NCBI GenBank assembly: GCA_026397505.1 | Contig: JAPLUR010000116.1 | Coordinates: 1-64,000 of the forward strand | Direction: 5' to 3' | DNA from: Candidatus Zixiibacteriota bacterium | GTDB taxonomy: Bacteria > Zixibacteria > MSB-5A5 > GN15 > PGXB01 | Length of the DNA stretch: 64,000 nucleotides | Shown: piece after piece, positions 26,867 to 35,086 of the stretch | Numbering within the stretch: position 1 is the stretch's first letter | How the letters are laid out: every line of letters begins with the position of its first letter | Program-made: the position numbers and the translations under genes | Notes under the pieces: generated by a model | What the model saw: the letters and a program-made list of their open reading frames with translations, nothing else | Database searches by the model: none | What the model was told of the DNA's origin: nothing

Positions 26867-26897
26867 GTAGGTCAAGACCCCTTGGCGGTCTTGACTA
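26867..26897 (+). repeat. REP-like palindrome, family B copy 1
   Basis: GTAG head (26867-26870), then the stem GTCAAGACC (26871-26879) / GGTCTTGAC (26887-26895) with loop CCTTGGC and the tail TAT. It begins two bases after the GNAT stop. Confidence 0.8.
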
Positions 26898-26916
26898 TCT
26901 TGCTTTTATTATAGGG

Positions 26917-26947
26917 GTAGGTCAAGACCCCTTAGCGGTCTTGACTA
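26917..26947 (+). repeat. REP-like palindrome, family B copy 2
   Basis: Direct copy of copy 1, offset by 50 bases, with one loop change (CCTTAGC). GTAG head at 26917-26920, stem arms 26921-26929 and 26937-26945. The shared block starts at least four bases before the head (GGGGTAG). Confidence 0.85.
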
Positions 26948-26975
26948 TTTTCTATCTTGGCATTGATTATAGATT

Positions 26976-27479
26976 ATGTCTCTCTTGAGAAGATATTATT
27001 CACCGGGCAATATTTATTTTGTCACGGTTGTGACTTATGACCGTAAGCCGATTCTCGTGGAAAATAGCGACCTTTTCAATCAATCGATCGCTGTCACGAA
27101 AGAGCAAATGGCATTCCAGATACCAGCCTGAGTTATTCTTCCGGAGCATTTTCACATGCTCATAGAACCAGACCAAAGCGATTTATCTGAGATCATAAAG
27201 AGGATCAAACTATCTTTTGCAGGTAAATATCGGCTTCGAAATAATACAAGAAGCGGTCGGGTATGGCAATTGAGGTTTTGGGATCATATCATAAGGAATG
27301 AATCGGATATGAATCGCCATATCGATTATGTTCATTATAATCCGGTGAAACATGGTTTGGTATCCCGCCCGATTGATTATGAGCATTCCTCATTTCGCAG
27401 ATTTGTCGCGGATGGATTCTATACGCCGGATTGGGACGTTATGGGAAAGATTGAGTTAAGCGGTGAATTTGGGGAATGA
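26976..27479 (+). pseudogene. REP-associated tyrosine transposase (RAYT), in-frame stop
   Basis: 168 codons reading as a Y1 HUH (TnpA-REP) transposase. It has the N-terminus R-R-Y-Y-S-P-G-N-I-Y-F-V-T-V-V-T-Y, then the HUH motif L-P-E-H-F-H-M-L-I-E-P, G-R-V-W-Q-L-R-F-W-D-H, and the catalytic-tyrosine helix H-I-D-Y-V-H-Y-N-P-V-K-H-G-L-V. The frame from ATG 26976 is unbroken except for TGA at 27129-27131, exactly where relatives have the tryptophan of A-W-V-I-L-P. One TGG to TGA change therefore splits an otherwise intact gene. The fragment from ATG 27156 lacks the HUH histidines. It is flanked by two direct family B REPs upstream and one inverted copy downstream. RAYTs are thought to act as domesticated processors of REP hairpins. 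Confidence 0.85.
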
Positions 27480-27482
27480 AAA

Positions 27483-27513
27483 TAGTCAAGACCGCAAAGG
27501 GGTCTTGACCTAC
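27483..27513 (-). repeat. REP-like palindrome, family B copy 3 (inverted)
   Basis: Inverted copy: GTCAAGACC (27485-27493) / GGTCTTGAC (27501-27509), then CTAC (27510-27513), the complement of the GTAG head. With copies 1-2 it brackets the RAYT pseudogene in inverted orientation. Confidence 0.85.
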
Positions 27514-27514
27514 C

Positions 27515-27565
27515 CGGCTGGATGACCTCCGCTACGGGATGTTGAGGGAGGAATTTAAGCCATAA
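27515..27565 (+). pseudogene. orphan 3' tail of a third GNAT gene
   Basis: Sixteen codons and a stop read R-L-D-D-L-R-Y-G-M-L-R-E-E-F-K-P, nearly the same as the end of GNAT copy 2, with silent and missense differences. It abuts REP B3 with no upstream coding part. It is either the last piece of a third tandem GNAT paralogue, removed by recombination, or a target duplicated when the cassette arrived and since diverged. Confidence 0.75.
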
Positions 27566-27650
27566 AAGGATATTGACTTTCGGGGCCGGATGGATAGATT
27601 TAAGACAGGTGTGATTTCTGATTTGATTGACAGCTGAACAAGCGAAACAA

Positions 27651-27670
27651 GTAGGTCAGTCTTGACCTGC
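27651..27670 (+). repeat. REP-like relic with GTAG head
   Basis: GTAGGTCA, then GTCT, then TGACCTGC forms a short hairpin (GGTCA / TGACC) with the same GTAG-GTC start as the other families. A second small dyad (CCCGC / GCGGG) follows. It is probably a decayed REP in the patch between the RAYT cassette and the orphan membrane gene. Confidence 0.45.
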
Positions 27671-27761
27671 CCGGCTCACGACCCGCTACATGCGGGAGGG
27701 TTGCACGGTATGTCAAATGATTATTATTATAAGATCAATGAAAAATCGGAGGTATTAGAAA

Positions 27762-28319
27762 ATGATCCAATTACCTAAGTTCTCGCAATATTATATAGTC
27801 TCAATTATCTTCCCTGGGGTATTTAATGCCCTAATAGTACTATATACAATCCATCTTACTTTTTGCCCAGAAATCGAGGATTCTATCAAAACCTATGAAT
27901 GGTCATTGTTAATATTCTCTGCGATTATTTTGACTCTTGTTCTTGGCATGATAATTGAAAGCGTAATCTTTGAGATAGTCGCGTTCAAGAAATCAAAAAA
28001 GGGAATGGTAAGTTCATATAATGACTTAGAGAATTGGCGAGATAAAATGCTCGCAAATGTCGCCAAAAAGAAGGATGACCTGGAATCAAGACATCTTGTC
28101 GGCTTTACAGAGAAGCTAATGTCAGAGTATTATTGTCTAAACAATATCATCGTAGGAATAATTATTTCCATGCTAGTACTCATTGCTTATTTCAATTACC
28201 CCACCTTTAATGTATGCGCTCTTCACGTTTGCGTATTTGTCATATACTTAATGTCAATACTTCTTCTAATGATTGCAATGAGAACTTGGTTGCATGAACT
28301 ATACAAATTGCAGAATTGA
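27762..28319 (+). CDS. hypothetical membrane protein
   Basis: 185 residues with GGAGG nine bases before ATG. It has about four predicted membrane helices: 11-33, 45-68, 128-146 and 155-175. Between helices two and three is a charged cytoplasmic or periplasmic helix (K-K-S-K-K-G...N-W-R-D-K-M-L). No family recognised. Base composition is clearly more AT-rich than the housekeeping genes, which suggests recent transfer. It sits in the accessory patch between the RAYT remnant and a lipoprotein gene. Confidence 0.6.
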   Translation: MIQLPKFSQYYIVSIIFPGVFNALIVLYTIHLTFCPEIEDSIKTYEWSLLIFSAIILTLVLGMIIESVIFEIVAFKKSKKGMVSSYNDLENWRDKMLANVAKKKDDLESRHLVGFTEKLMSEYYCLNNIIVGIIISMLVLIAYFNYPTFNVCALHVCVFVIYLMSILLLMIAMRTWLHELYKLQN

Positions 28320-28487
28320 AAAGGTGGCAATATAATTGGCCCAAATCTAAGTCCACATTCTGGGGAAATAAAAAGGTTATTTCTGTCGTTTGCACCCACC
28401 GGGTACCCGTTTAGCTTAGCAGGACAGGAGTAGGAGTCATGATCCGGATGGATGACCTACCCGGCTACCCGGTTGTATGTGGTCACT

Positions 28488-28712
28488 TCAACGTCTCGGA
28501 TCATTGGGACTACTATTTTTCCTGCAAATTTTCGGGGATTCATCGGTAGCATAGGAATCATTGTCACGCTCTTCTTTGTATTTCTCCCAGCCTAAAAGGA
28601 GCGCGATTCTATATGTCCACACCCACGTGCGAATGATCGCTATCATTAGCCAAACGCCTAACAATATTGATAATATTGCAACGATAAGGCTATTATCTGA
28701 AATTAACTTCAT
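28488..28712 (-). CDS. small hypothetical membrane protein
   Basis: 74 residues with AAGG five bases before ATG. One or two hydrophobic helices span about 8-40 (I-V-A-I-L-S-I-L-L-G-V-W-L-M). A hydrophilic tail rich in Asp, Glu, Lys and Ser follows. Not recognised. It lies 69 bases after the lipoprotein gene on the same strand and may share its transcript. Confidence 0.5.
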   Translation of the reverse strand: MKLISDNSLIVAILSILLGVWLMIAIIRTWVWTYRIALLLGWEKYKEERDNDSYATDESPKICRKNSSPNDPRR

Positions 28713-28781
28713 TTAAGCCTTCTTTCTTTTAAAGTTCCCTTACCGAATTGTCCAACTTACTGAAAATCGTTTCCATAATGT

Positions 28782-29339
28782 CTAGTACTTTTCTATTTCA
28801 CGATACCATTTGGAATAATAACTAAGAACATGCATATATTTATCTTTAACCCAACTTGCATCCGTTGCGAATAGTACATGACACAGTTTATCGTCTCCAA
28901 TATGTCTAATACTATTATATAATACAAGCCGCATATTCATCGATGTAAATACGGTGTCACTCTTAGAAGCAGTATCAGGCCGTCCATATTTCTTCACTAA
29001 GTCACTGTCAGTACGAATATATTCGTTTATTAGATCTTCTATGCTTGCTATACTTCCCCGCATCGTATGAAATTTATAGCCAGCGACAACTAATGAGTCA
29101 TTTTGGAATCCGTACCAAACGGTATCCCTGCCAGTTATACCATATAGCACTTTTGGGCAGATCTTATCACCGAGAGTCTGATATTCCAGTGTTATAGTTT
29201 CTCCCTTAATCACTTCTTCAGGTGAGCTTAACCACTTGCTTCCACGAAATGTTAGCGGTTGCGTCGGCTTTTCACTACTATTGCAACCTACATAGAGAAT
29301 TAATACAAGAAAAAGAGTTAGAGTTATCCATTTCTTCAT
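28782..29339 (-). CDS. hypothetical lipoprotein
   Basis: 185 residues. The signal peptide M-K-K-W-I-T-L-T-L-F-L-V-L-I-L-Y-V-G-C ends in a lipobox cysteine at residue 19, followed by N-S-S-E, so it should be lipid-anchored in the envelope. The mature part has no recognised domain; it has mixed alpha/beta character with two further cysteines (K-I-C-P and K-L-C-H). It is AT-rich compared with the flanking genes. It is divergent from, or convergent with, no clear partner. Confidence 0.6.
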   Translation of the reverse strand: MKKWITLTLFLVLILYVGCNSSEKPTQPLTFRGSKWLSSPEEVIKGETITLEYQTLGDKICPKVLYGITGRDTVWYGFQNDSLVVAGYKFHTMRGSIASIEDLINEYIRTDSDLVKKYGRPDTASKSDTVFTSMNMRLVLYNSIRHIGDDKLCHVLFATDASWVKDKYMHVLSYYSKWYREIEKY

Positions 29340-29414
29340 TTTGGGTTTCCTTTACGCCAGTGTTATAAGCTAATATAATAGAATCCAATTATTATGACGA
29401 GAAATATCTATCTA

Positions 29415-29441
29415 GCCGGGTGGCCCTCAGCCTGCTGAGGG
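29415..29441 (+). repeat. palindrome, family D copy 1
   Basis: GCCGGGTGGCCC head, in which CCC starts an 8-bp stem CCCTCAGC / GCTGAGGG (29424-29431 and 29434-29441) with loop CT. The same 12-base head begins the palindrome at 57537. Confidence 0.55.
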
Positions 29442-29542
29442 TGCGCCAATTCGCGCCGATTAACTATTTCCGTCCGCCCAATTACCATTTGACAAATCCC
29501 CGATATTGACTATTTTGCCGTCCAAATTAAACCCTCAGGCGT

Positions 29543-30187
29543 ATGAATAATATGCAAATCGAGACTATCATTGTCGGCCCCTTTGAGGTCAACTGCTATC
29601 TGGTGTATGAGTTGGATGCGAAAACCGGCGTCATTATCGATCCGGGCGGTGATGAAGAGGTCATTATCCGGCGTATCGAAAAGGCCGGGTTCACGCCCAG
29701 TGCAATTCTATTGACCCACGGCCATGGCGACCATATTGCCGCGGTCGGGGCGCTTAAGGCAAAATATCAGGTGCCGCTTTATGTCGGCGTCGGTGATGAA
29801 AAGATGCTGGAGTCCCCCTCGGAGAATATCTCGGCCATGTTCGGCTTTGAAATCACCTGCCCGAAGGCCGAATTCGCGCTGAAAGGGGATGAGACCATTC
29901 AGGCGGGCAATCTTGAATTCACCGTTTTCGCCGCGCCGGGACATTCGGTTGGAAGTCTCTGCTATTTTATCGGCAAGCATCTTTTCTGCGGCGATGTTTT
30001 GTTCAACGGCTCGATCGGTCGCACCGATCTCCCCGGTGGCGACCATGAGCAACTGATAGGTTCGATTGAAAAAAATATCCTGACCCTGCCTGATGATATT
30101 CTCTGCTATCCGGGGCACGGGCCGAGAACCACGGTGGGATCGGAGCGGAGAAATAATCCGTTTCTGTCCGGAAGACATTTTGTATGA
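29543..30187 (+). CDS. MBL-fold metallohydrolase (glyoxalase II-like)
   Basis: 214 residues, the size of the small cytoplasmic glyoxalase-II-like family. The metal motif is T-H-G-H-G-D-H (about 57-63). Further ligands are the histidine in A-P-G-H-S-V-G-S-L (about 134), aspartate in F-C-G-D-V-L-F (about 150) and the terminal P-G-H-G-P. It probably hydrolyses a thioester such as S-lactoylglutathione or a related thiol adduct. ATG 29552 is an alternative start. A PHP phosphatase gene follows nine bases later. Confidence 0.85.
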   Translation: MNNMQIETIIVGPFEVNCYLVYELDAKTGVIIDPGGDEEVIIRRIEKAGFTPSAILLTHGHGDHIAAVGALKAKYQVPLYVGVGDEKMLESPSENISAMFGFEITCPKAEFALKGDETIQAGNLEFTVFAAPGHSVGSLCYFIGKHLFCGDVLFNGSIGRTDLPGGDHEQLIGSIEKNILTLPDDILCYPGHGPRTTVGSERRNNPFLSGRHFV

Positions 30188-30196
30188 GGTGCATCT

Positions 30197-31030
30197 ATGG
30201 TTCGCAATTATGACCTGGCCCTGGCCGATTACCATATTCACCCCGATTTTTCTGTCGATGCGGTCGGCAGTGTCGATGATTACTGCCGCGCGGCGCTGGA
30301 AAAGGGTCTGGCCGAGATCTGTTTTACCACTCATTATGATGCCAATCCTACCGGCGCCGAGGGGGACCGTCGCATGCGCCTTGACGGCAAAATTGTACCG
30401 CTCTCCTTTGATACGGTCGGGCGATATGTTGATACGGTCAACGCCGTGCAGGGGGAGTACTTCGCGCAAGGGTTGGAAGTGCGTTGCGGCATAGAAGTCG
30501 GGTACTATCCCGGCTGTGAAGAGCATATTCGCGAGCTGTTTCAAAAATATCCGTTTCACTATAAACTGGTGGCGATTCATGAAATCGAGGATATCTGCCT
30601 CTGCTGCCAGAAGCAGGTCAAGGATTGTTTTTCCCGCTTTCCGATGGAGGAAATGGCCAATCAATATTTCGTCCTCATGGAGCAGGCGGTCGAAAGCCGT
30701 CTTTTTGATGCGGTCGCCCACTTTGATGTTTACAAAAAATACGGCCTGCAATATTATGGCGAGGAAATTCTCAAGGTGCACCGGGGGCGGGTGGAACCGG
30801 TTTTTGCCGCCATGGCCAGAGCCGAAGTAGGGATGGAGATTAATACTTCGGCACTGCGCAAGGGTCATGTCGAATATTATCCCACGATGGAAATTGTCAA
30901 CCTGGCGCGGCAAGCCGGCGTGCATATCGCCGCCATCGGCTCCGATGCTCACACTCCCGATGAGGTCGGTTTCGATTTCGAGGCGGCGGCCGGAATTGCC
31001 TATGAACTTTTTCCATACTGCGACGAATAA
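30197..31030 (+). CDS. PHP-domain histidinol-phosphatase (HisJ-like)
   Basis: 277 residues. The metal-binding PHP motifs are D-Y-H-I-H-P-D-F-S-V-D (about 10-20), C-F-T-T-H-Y-D (about 43-49), G-I-E-V-G-Y (about 98-103), the middle H-F-D-V-Y, and I-G-S-D-A-H (about 252-257). This pattern fits HisJ-type histidinol phosphatases (EC 3.1.3.15). No other his genes are nearby, so a different phosphomonoester substrate is possible. It is cytoplasmic and follows the MBL gene closely in the same operon. Confidence 0.75.
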   Translation: MVRNYDLALADYHIHPDFSVDAVGSVDDYCRAALEKGLAEICFTTHYDANPTGAEGDRRMRLDGKIVPLSFDTVGRYVDTVNAVQGEYFAQGLEVRCGIEVGYYPGCEEHIRELFQKYPFHYKLVAIHEIEDICLCCQKQVKDCFSRFPMEEMANQYFVLMEQAVESRLFDAVAHFDVYKKYGLQYYGEEILKVHRGRVEPVFAAMARAEVGMEINTSALRKGHVEYYPTMEIVNLARQAGVHIAAIGSDAHTPDEVGFDFEAAAGIAYELFPYCDE

Positions 31031-31036
31031 CCTCCG

Positions 31037-31639
31037 ATGACCTCTTCTGTCATCAAACTCGGCCGCGATTTTTACCTTCGCCCCACCCTGAAAGTCGCCC
31101 GCGACTTGATTGGGAAATTTCTGGTATATAAGAAAGGGAAACATCTCCTTTCGGCGCGGCTGGTGGAAGTTGAGGCATATATCGGCGAGGAGGATCCCGC
31201 CTGTCATGCCGCGGTCGGCCGCACCCGCCGCAACGATGTTATGTACGGTGTCGGCGGTCATAGCTACATTTACTTTATCTATGGTATGTACTATTGCCTT
31301 AATGTCGTGACCGAACGGGCCGGTTTCCCCTCGGCGGTGCTGATACGCGGCGCCGAGCCGGTGGAAGGAGCGGAATTGATGAAACGGCCTTATGCCAACC
31401 CCGGCTCCAACCGTCTGACCGACGGGCCCGGAAAAATCTGCAAGGCGTTCGGCCTCACCCGCGAGCAAAACGGCCTTGATTTGACCGGTGCGAAACTCTA
31501 TCTTGAGGATCGCGGATACAGACCTTTGCGTATCGGAACCTCGCGCCGTATCGGAATAAGAAAAGGAACGGACAAACTCTGGCGGTTTTTTGAGGAATCC
31601 TCACCCTTTGTTTCCGCGAAAATTGGAACGAAGAAGTGA
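31037..31639 (+). CDS. DNA-3-methyladenine glycosylase (AAG/MPG family)
   Basis: 200 residues, typical for bacterial AAG. F-Y-L-R-P-T-L-K-V-A-R-D-L-I-G-K opens the fold. The catalytic glutamate lies in L-V-E-V-E-A-Y (about 44-50), followed by D-P-A-C-H-A. Y-F-I-Y-G-M-Y-Y-C-L-N-V-V and D-G-P-G-K-I-C-K-A are further signatures. It removes alkylated purines as the first step of base excision repair. It starts six bases after the phosphatase gene. Confidence 0.92.
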   Translation: MTSSVIKLGRDFYLRPTLKVARDLIGKFLVYKKGKHLLSARLVEVEAYIGEEDPACHAAVGRTRRNDVMYGVGGHSYIYFIYGMYYCLNVVTERAGFPSAVLIRGAEPVEGAELMKRPYANPGSNRLTDGPGKICKAFGLTREQNGLDLTGAKLYLEDRGYRPLRIGTSRRIGIRKGTDKLWRFFEESSPFVSAKIGTKK

Positions 31640-31678
31640 AATCATGCAAGAATTTGGACCAGTGAATGGAGATAACAG

Positions 31679-32308
31679 GTGTTTGGACCGGATTTTATTA
31701 AAGAAGCTTTGATTGCCGCCCCGGCGATACTCTTCTCGCTGACCGTACATGAATTTTTTCACGCTTATATTGCTCTCCGGTTTGGCGATACAACCGCCCG
31801 CGATATGGGGCGGCTGACCCTCAACCCGCTGGCTCATCTCGATTTATTTGGCACTATCATGATGTTTATGTCGGGATTCCGCTTCGGCTGGGCTAAGCCG
31901 GTGCCAATCAACCCCTACAATCTGCGCAACCCGCGGGTAGCCGATTTTTGGATTTCAGCCGCCGGGCCGCTTTCCAATTTGGGATTGGGACTTATTTTCG
32001 GAATCGCCTTCCGGGCTGCCTATGGCGGGAGTATCAGTCTCCCCCCCGGGGTGATGCAATTTCTCCTATTCGGGGTGATGATCAATGTCTCCCTGGCTTT
32101 TTTCAATCTCATTCCCCTTTTTCCTCTCGATGGGTCACATATTCTCAAAAGCGTTCTTCCGGCCCGATTCGAAATCCCCCTTATGGAATTTGAGCGATTT
32201 GCCCCCTTTATTCTGATATTCCTGATTGTCATCGGTGGTTTTTGGTTCATTCTCGGTCCCTTTATAAGATTATTTGTCCATCTTTTTGCCGGTATGAATA
32301 TTGGTTAG
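31679..32308 (+). CDS. site-2 protease family membrane protein (M50)
   Basis: 209 residues from GTG 31679 (GGAG ten bases upstream). The metalloprotease motif is V-H-E-F-F-H (about 24-29), and the second motif is N-L-I-P-L-F-P-L-D-G (about 142-151), where Asp is the third zinc ligand. Four to six membrane helices are expected. This is the short, PDZ-less M50 group (YwhC-like), common in bacteria and of unknown substrate. It lies 40 bases after the glycosylase gene. Confidence 0.85.
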   Translation: MFGPDFIKEALIAAPAILFSLTVHEFFHAYIALRFGDTTARDMGRLTLNPLAHLDLFGTIMMFMSGFRFGWAKPVPINPYNLRNPRVADFWISAAGPLSNLGLGLIFGIAFRAAYGGSISLPPGVMQFLLFGVMINVSLAFFNLIPLFPLDGSHILKSVLPARFEIPLMEFERFAPFILIFLIVIGGFWFILGPFIRLFVHLFAGMNIG

Positions 32309-32312
32309 ATTG

Positions 32313-33008
32313 ATGAAGGTTATTTCATCTGCAATGTCGATGCTGATGCTCGCCCTTATTGTGAGCGGTTGCACTCTGGCTGACAGGCATCGGGCTGTCA
32401 CCGAGGAAACCCGGGCGCAGGCTGCCTTGCCCGAGGGGCGCGGTGACGCTTACCTTTTTGATGTCACGATTGTACGGCAGGGGAAAAAGAATTCGGCGCG
32501 ACTTGATGTTTATCAACAGGGTGACAGCATCAGCTTTTTCGCCCGCGGCTATCTGGGAAAAGGAGTCATGAAGGGATTGCTTGAAAAAGAATCCCTCACT
32601 GTCTATTTTCCAACCGAAAATGAATTCTATTCCGGCCGGCTCAGCGCGCTCGTTAATGATCGCTGCGCCGATAGCGTTAGATTTGAGGAATTGATTCTTG
32701 CTCTGTTCCGGAAGATTCCCTCTTTGGTGGAAGCCGCTCCGGAATATTTCTATCTGACGGCCACAAAAGAGACGCCGCAGGAGGTGGCCTATCGCCTTGA
32801 ATCAAAAAGCTGTCAGGGGGGAATCGGACTGAAATATGATTTCACCGGCGGGCGGTTCGCTCTCAGTGAAATCAGCTACCTGTCGGATAAGGGGGATTTT
32901 CGTTTTGAAGCGCGGCGAAGGAATGTCCGGCTGAATATCAAACTCCCCGCGGACAAGTTCGTAATTCCGATACCGTCAACGGCCGCAAGGATTTACCCCC
33001 GACAGTAG
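32313..33008 (+). CDS. hypothetical lipoprotein
   Basis: 231 residues from ATG 32313; an earlier TTG overlaps the protease gene. The signal peptide ends with the lipobox V-S-G-C-T. The mature part (D-A-Y-L-F-D-V-T-I-V-R-Q-G, then S-A-R-L-D-V-Y-Q-Q-G, then R-G-Y-L-G-K-G-V-M-K-G) is predicted to be beta-rich. It loosely resembles outer-membrane lipoprotein-localisation (LolA/LolB-like) or DUF4292-like folds in FCB bacteria. Function is not assigned. It comes just before the MsbA-like and LPS-core genes. Confidence 0.6.
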   Translation: MKVISSAMSMLMLALIVSGCTLADRHRAVTEETRAQAALPEGRGDAYLFDVTIVRQGKKNSARLDVYQQGDSISFFARGYLGKGVMKGLLEKESLTVYFPTENEFYSGRLSALVNDRCADSVRFEELILALFRKIPSLVEAAPEYFYLTATKETPQEVAYRLESKSCQGGIGLKYDFTGGRFALSEISYLSDKGDFRFEARRRNVRLNIKLPADKFVIPIPSTAARIYPRQ

Positions 33009-33121
33009 TTCGGTGGTTGACTTTTATCCTACGGTGTGGTTAATTTAAAAATTTATAGGTGATTTTGTGGCTTTCGTGGCCGGAAATGGTCGGGAGGGCC
33101 AGTTTTAGGATTTTTGTCTTT

Positions 33122-35077
33122 ATGAACCTGATTCGCCGCACATTCAGTTGCCTGAAACCATACTGGCGGCATGTTGCCGCCTCATCGCTATCGGCGGCGT
33201 TGTATGCCGTGCTTTCGGGTCTACTGGTCTGGCTGGCCGGGCCGCTACTGATGACTCTCTTTGCCGTCTCTAATCAGAATCTAACAGGGAACCCCTCCGG
33301 GATGCCTCTTCCGCAGGCAACCGTAATGCAGCAGGAAACAAGCGGCTCCAGACTAATCCCCGGCCAAAATCTCCAGAAGGATTTCGATTTCCTGGTCCGC
33401 ATAAAAAACCAATTTAAAGACAGATTGAATAATCTCGTTTTGGGCGCCGATCGCAAGGCGACCCTGCTAAATTTCTGTCTGCTTATTATGATTGTCGCTG
33501 TGCTGGCCAACCTCTTTTTGTATTTCCAGGGGTATTTTATGGCCTTTGTCCAGCAATCGATTGTGCGCGATTTCCGCAACCGTCTGTTTGAAAAATATCA
33601 GGAGCTTTCGCTCAGTTTTTTCCATCGCCAGCGCACCGGCCAGTTGATCTCGCGGGTTACCAATGATGTGGTTGTGCTCAATGAAACGGTCGACCTCGGT
33701 TTCAATCGTCTGGTGACCGACTCGCTGACAGTGCTGTTGCTGGCCGCCTTCCTGATTCTTCTTTCATGGAAACTGACCCTGCTGGCGACGCTTGTCCTGC
33801 CTTTGGTGTTCGGGTTTATCTACTGGATGGGGAAAAAACTGCGCAAGTACTCCGAAAGGTCGCAGGAGAAGATGGCTGATGTCAACTCGGTGTTGGAGGA
33901 GACGGTATCCAATATCCGGATTGTCAAAGCCTATGCCATGGAGAAATTCGAAATCCGGAAATTCATAAGAGCGACCGGTGATTATTTCCGTTCCCTGGTA
34001 AGAATGACCCGCATTCGTCACCTGGCCAGCCCGATAAGCGAGGTAATGATAGTGGTGGCGGGAATCTGCATTCTCCTTTTTGCCGGAACCCGGATAATTG
34101 AGGGGAAAGGAGAGATGGATGCCGGCGATTTCATGACTTTCATTATCGCCATGTTTTCCCTCATCAAACCGATTAAGACACTTCTCACGATTCATATCAA
34201 GGTGCAGGAGGGGATGGCGGCGGCGGAAAGAATTTTCGGCATTATCGACACCCCCGTTCAGGTGCAGGAGTCTCCGAAAGCGATTTCCAAGGACAACTTC
34301 GATTCCATTATCAAGTATGATCATGTCTCCTTTTCGTACAACAGCGGTGAGCCGGTTATCGAGGATGTCTCTTTTGAAGTGAAGAAAGGCGAGGTGGTGG
34401 CGCTGGTTGGTCCCTCGGGAGCGGGCAAATCGACCCTCTTTGATCTCCTGCCCCGTTTCTATGACCCGCAAAAAGGGCAAATTTCCATTGATGGTGTCGA
34501 TATCCGCGATGTCAGGCTGGAATCGCTGCGGCGCCTGTTCGGCATTGTCACCCAGGAGACATTCCTTTTCAATGACACCATTCTGCGCAATATCGCGTAT
34601 GGGCTCGAGGGAGTCTCGCTTGACAAAGTCATCGAAGCGGCTCTCGCGGCCAATGCCGATGGATTTATCCAGGGTTTCGAGAAAAAGTATGATACGCCGG
34701 TCGGCAACCGCGGCGTAATGCTTTCCGGTGGGCAGCGACAGCGGATAGCCATCGCCCGCGCCCTTCTGAAAAACCCGCCAATTTTGATTTTCGATGAGGC
34801 CACCTCGGCTCTCGATACCGAATCGGAAATTCAGGTGCAGGAAGCAATCAACAACCTGATGAAAGACCGCACCACGCTGGTCATAGCGCATCGTCTTTCC
34901 ACTATTATCACCGCCCACCGAATACTGGTAATCGAAAAGGGGCGGATAATCGAATCGGGACGGCATCAGGAGTTGCTGGACCTGGGTGGATTGTACCATA
35001 AATTGTATCTGATGCAATTCAGGAACGATACCGAAGAAAACGGCGTCAAGGCCGAAATTCCGGCCAAAACAAATTAG
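33122..35077 (+). CDS. msbA: MsbA-like ABC exporter (lipid A/lipid flippase)
   Basis: 651 residues from ATG 33122; the frame is open from a GTG at 33059, but M-N-L-I-R-R-T-F opens the family alignment. A six-helix membrane domain spans about 20-330. It has an unusual roughly 70-residue loop between helices 1 and 2, seen in FCB exporters. The ATPase has Walker A G-P-S-G-A-G-K-S-T (about 431), Q-loop V-T-Q-E-T-F, signature L-S-G-G-Q-R-Q-R, and L-I-F-D-E-A-T-S-A-L-D. It probably works as a homodimer moving lipid A-core or other lipids across the inner membrane, consistent with the glycosyltransferase genes behind it. Confidence 0.85.
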   Translation: MNLIRRTFSCLKPYWRHVAASSLSAALYAVLSGLLVWLAGPLLMTLFAVSNQNLTGNPSGMPLPQATVMQQETSGSRLIPGQNLQKDFDFLVRIKNQFKDRLNNLVLGADRKATLLNFCLLIMIVAVLANLFLYFQGYFMAFVQQSIVRDFRNRLFEKYQELSLSFFHRQRTGQLISRVTNDVVVLNETVDLGFNRLVTDSLTVLLLAAFLILLSWKLTLLATLVLPLVFGFIYWMGKKLRKYSERSQEKMADVNSVLEETVSNIRIVKAYAMEKFEIRKFIRATGDYFRSLVRMTRIRHLASPISEVMIVVAGICILLFAGTRIIEGKGEMDAGDFMTFIIAMFSLIKPIKTLLTIHIKVQEGMAAAERIFGIIDTPVQVQESPKAISKDNFDSIIKYDHVSFSYNSGEPVIEDVSFEVKKGEVVALVGPSGAGKSTLFDLLPRFYDPQKGQISIDGVDIRDVRLESLRRLFGIVTQETFLFNDTILRNIAYGLEGVSLDKVIEAALAANADGFIQGFEKKYDTPVGNRGVMLSGGQRQRIAIARALLKNPPILIFDEATSALDTESEIQVQEAINNLMKDRTTLVIAHRLSTIITAHRILVIEKGRIIESGRHQELLDLGGLYHKLYLMQFRNDTEENGVKAEIPAKTN

Positions 35078-35086
35078 AGGGTTTCC

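Noticed and set aside
26867-26947. CRISPR-like pair of direct repeats with 50-base period
   Set aside because: Only two direct units, each an imperfect palindrome with a GTAG head, no further spacers and no cas genes; they fit REPs.
27129-27131. UGA read as tryptophan (recoding) in the RAYT gene
   Set aside because: TGA serves as a normal stop in many genes here (for example the VWA gene, mlaE and the GT9/relA overlap) and TGG is the normal Trp codon, so a nonsense mutation is simpler.
29708-31468. Long minus-strand open frame of about 586 codons
   Set aside because: It lies opposite the MBL, PHP and glycosylase genes, all of which carry family motifs. No recognisable protein on the minus strand.
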